Shown piece by piece: positions 6,773 to 7,096 of a stretch of 7,096 nt of DNA (its first letter is position 1; every line of letters begins with the position of its first letter). The position numbers were made by a program, and so were the translations under genes. Under the pieces are notes generated by a model. That model did not search any database, was not told the origin of the DNA, and worked only from the letters and a program-made list of their open reading frames with translations. Source of the stretch: Paracoccaceae bacterium (GTDB lineage: Bacteria > Pseudomonadota > Alphaproteobacteria > Rhodobacterales > Rhodobacteraceae); NCBI GenBank assembly GCA_015487335.1, contig WFPZ01000096.1:1-7096 (forward strand), written 5' to 3'.

Positions 6773-7096
6773 TCAGCTCTCCTTCTTGGCTGCCAATGAG
6801 TTGGGATGACCCGTAAGACGGTCCAGCGTGGCGCCAGAGCGCGCCGTGCTGCGGGCCGCTTGTTCCCGCCGTTTCAGCTTCCTGATCACGACGGGGCACT
6901 TCTTGCTGTCCTGGTAGCGCACCTGGCAGTGCAGGCAGGACAGGCATTCGTTGGGGTTGATCTCGCCGGTGGGGTGGATCGCCTGCACGAAACATTCGTT
7001 GGCGCAGATCTGGCAGGGATTGCCGCATTCGCGGTAGCGCTTGAGCCAGTCGAACATCCGCATCCGCCCCGGTATCGCCAGCGCCGCGCCCAGCGG
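6773..7096 (-). CDS. nosR: NosR, membrane flavo-iron-sulfur protein, C-terminal part only
   Basis: The last 107 residues of NosR; the N-terminal FMN-binding periplasmic domain and the membrane segments lie beyond the right edge. The visible frame runs in without a break from PLGAALAIPGRMRMFDWLKR, the end of the membrane region, into a cytoplasmic ferredoxin-like domain. Its eight cysteines form C-x3-C-x2-C-x3-C (24, 28, 31, 35 of the fragment) and C-x2-C-x2-C-x9-C-P (51, 54, 57, 67), expected to bind two [4Fe-4S] clusters; this wide last spacing is what I recall for NosR. After CPVVI comes a basic tail rich in Lys and Arg. NosR is needed for nosZ expression and for electron supply to NosZ in studied denitrifiers. 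The downstream nosX product probably attaches FMN to its missing N-terminal domain. An internal ATG at 7063 is not the start; homology continues upstream of it. Confidence 0.94.
   Translation of the reverse strand, partial: PLGAALAIPGRMRMFDWLKRYRECGNPCQICANECFVQAIHPTGEINPNECLSCLHCQVRYQDSKKCPVVIRKLKRREQAARSTARSGATLDRLTGHPNSLAAKKES
6779..6784 (-). promoter_or_regulatory. Ribosome binding site of nosZ, inside the end of nosR
   Basis: AAGGAG on the minus strand lies 7 bases before the nosZ ATG and overlaps the last nosR codons (Lys-Glu-Ser-stop). It supports the start at 6771 and means ribosomes finishing nosR pass directly over the nosZ start. Confidence 0.8.

Noticed and set aside
4357..6816. 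An 819-codon open frame on the plus strand, antisense to nosZ and the start of nosD
   Set aside because: Its length comes from high third-position GC in nosZ and nosD, which removes stop codons from the opposite strand. The protein is low in recognisable domains, full of His/Val/Arg runs typical of antisense translation, and the strand opposite is an unmistakable, complete nosZ.

Overview
This window carries most of a denitrification nos cluster, all on the minus strand. Reading 5' to 3' along that strand from the right edge, the order is nosR (3' end only), nosZ, nosD, nosF, nosY, nosL, nosX. Together these encode nitrous oxide reductase (N2O to N2) with its copper-site assembly and electron-supply proteins. 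The order RZDFYLX with a terminal nosX, the Tat-exported clade I NosZ and the strongly GC-rich coding sequence point to an alphaproteobacterium, most likely a Rhodobacteraceae/Paracoccus-type denitrifier. That placement is an inference from gene order and protein type, not a database match.

Layout by region: 6773-7096 is the C-terminal part of NosR with its eight-cysteine iron-sulfur domain. 4852-6771 is nosZ, with the complete set of CuZ and CuA ligands, starting one base after the nosR stop. 3573-4829 is nosD (periplasmic beta-helix), 22 bases after nosZ. nosF (ABC ATPase), nosY (ABC permease), nosL (copper-chaperone lipoprotein) and nosX (ApbE-type flavin transferase) then follow back to back. 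Each junction from nosD to nosX is a 4-base ATGA overlap, so the five maturation genes form one translationally coupled block. The 152-base gap at 230-381 holds a terminator-like hairpin after nosX and a candidate promoter for the next gene. 1-229 is the 5' end of a separate gene on the same strand, encoding a BMP/PnrA-type ABC transporter substrate-binding protein with a signal peptide.

How the genes work together: NosZ is exported folded by Tat and receives copper in the periplasm. NosL supplies Cu(I), and the NosD-NosF2-NosY2 ABC complex uses ATP hydrolysis in the cytoplasm to drive metal-site assembly on the periplasmic side. NosR is the membrane flavo-iron-sulfur protein needed to sustain NosZ activity, and NosX is the enzyme expected to attach its FMN. 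These roles come from studied homologues; the sequence shows the motifs.

The window is mainly a well-known system. The points worth a second look are a methionine-rich repeated tail on NosL, an 8-G homopolymer early in nosD, the tight nosR-nosZ spacing, the unbroken chain of ATGA overlaps and the tandem hairpins at the end of the operon. I found no RNA genes, insertion sequences or CRISPR arrays, and no other gene-free stretch apart from the 22-base nosZ-nosD gap.
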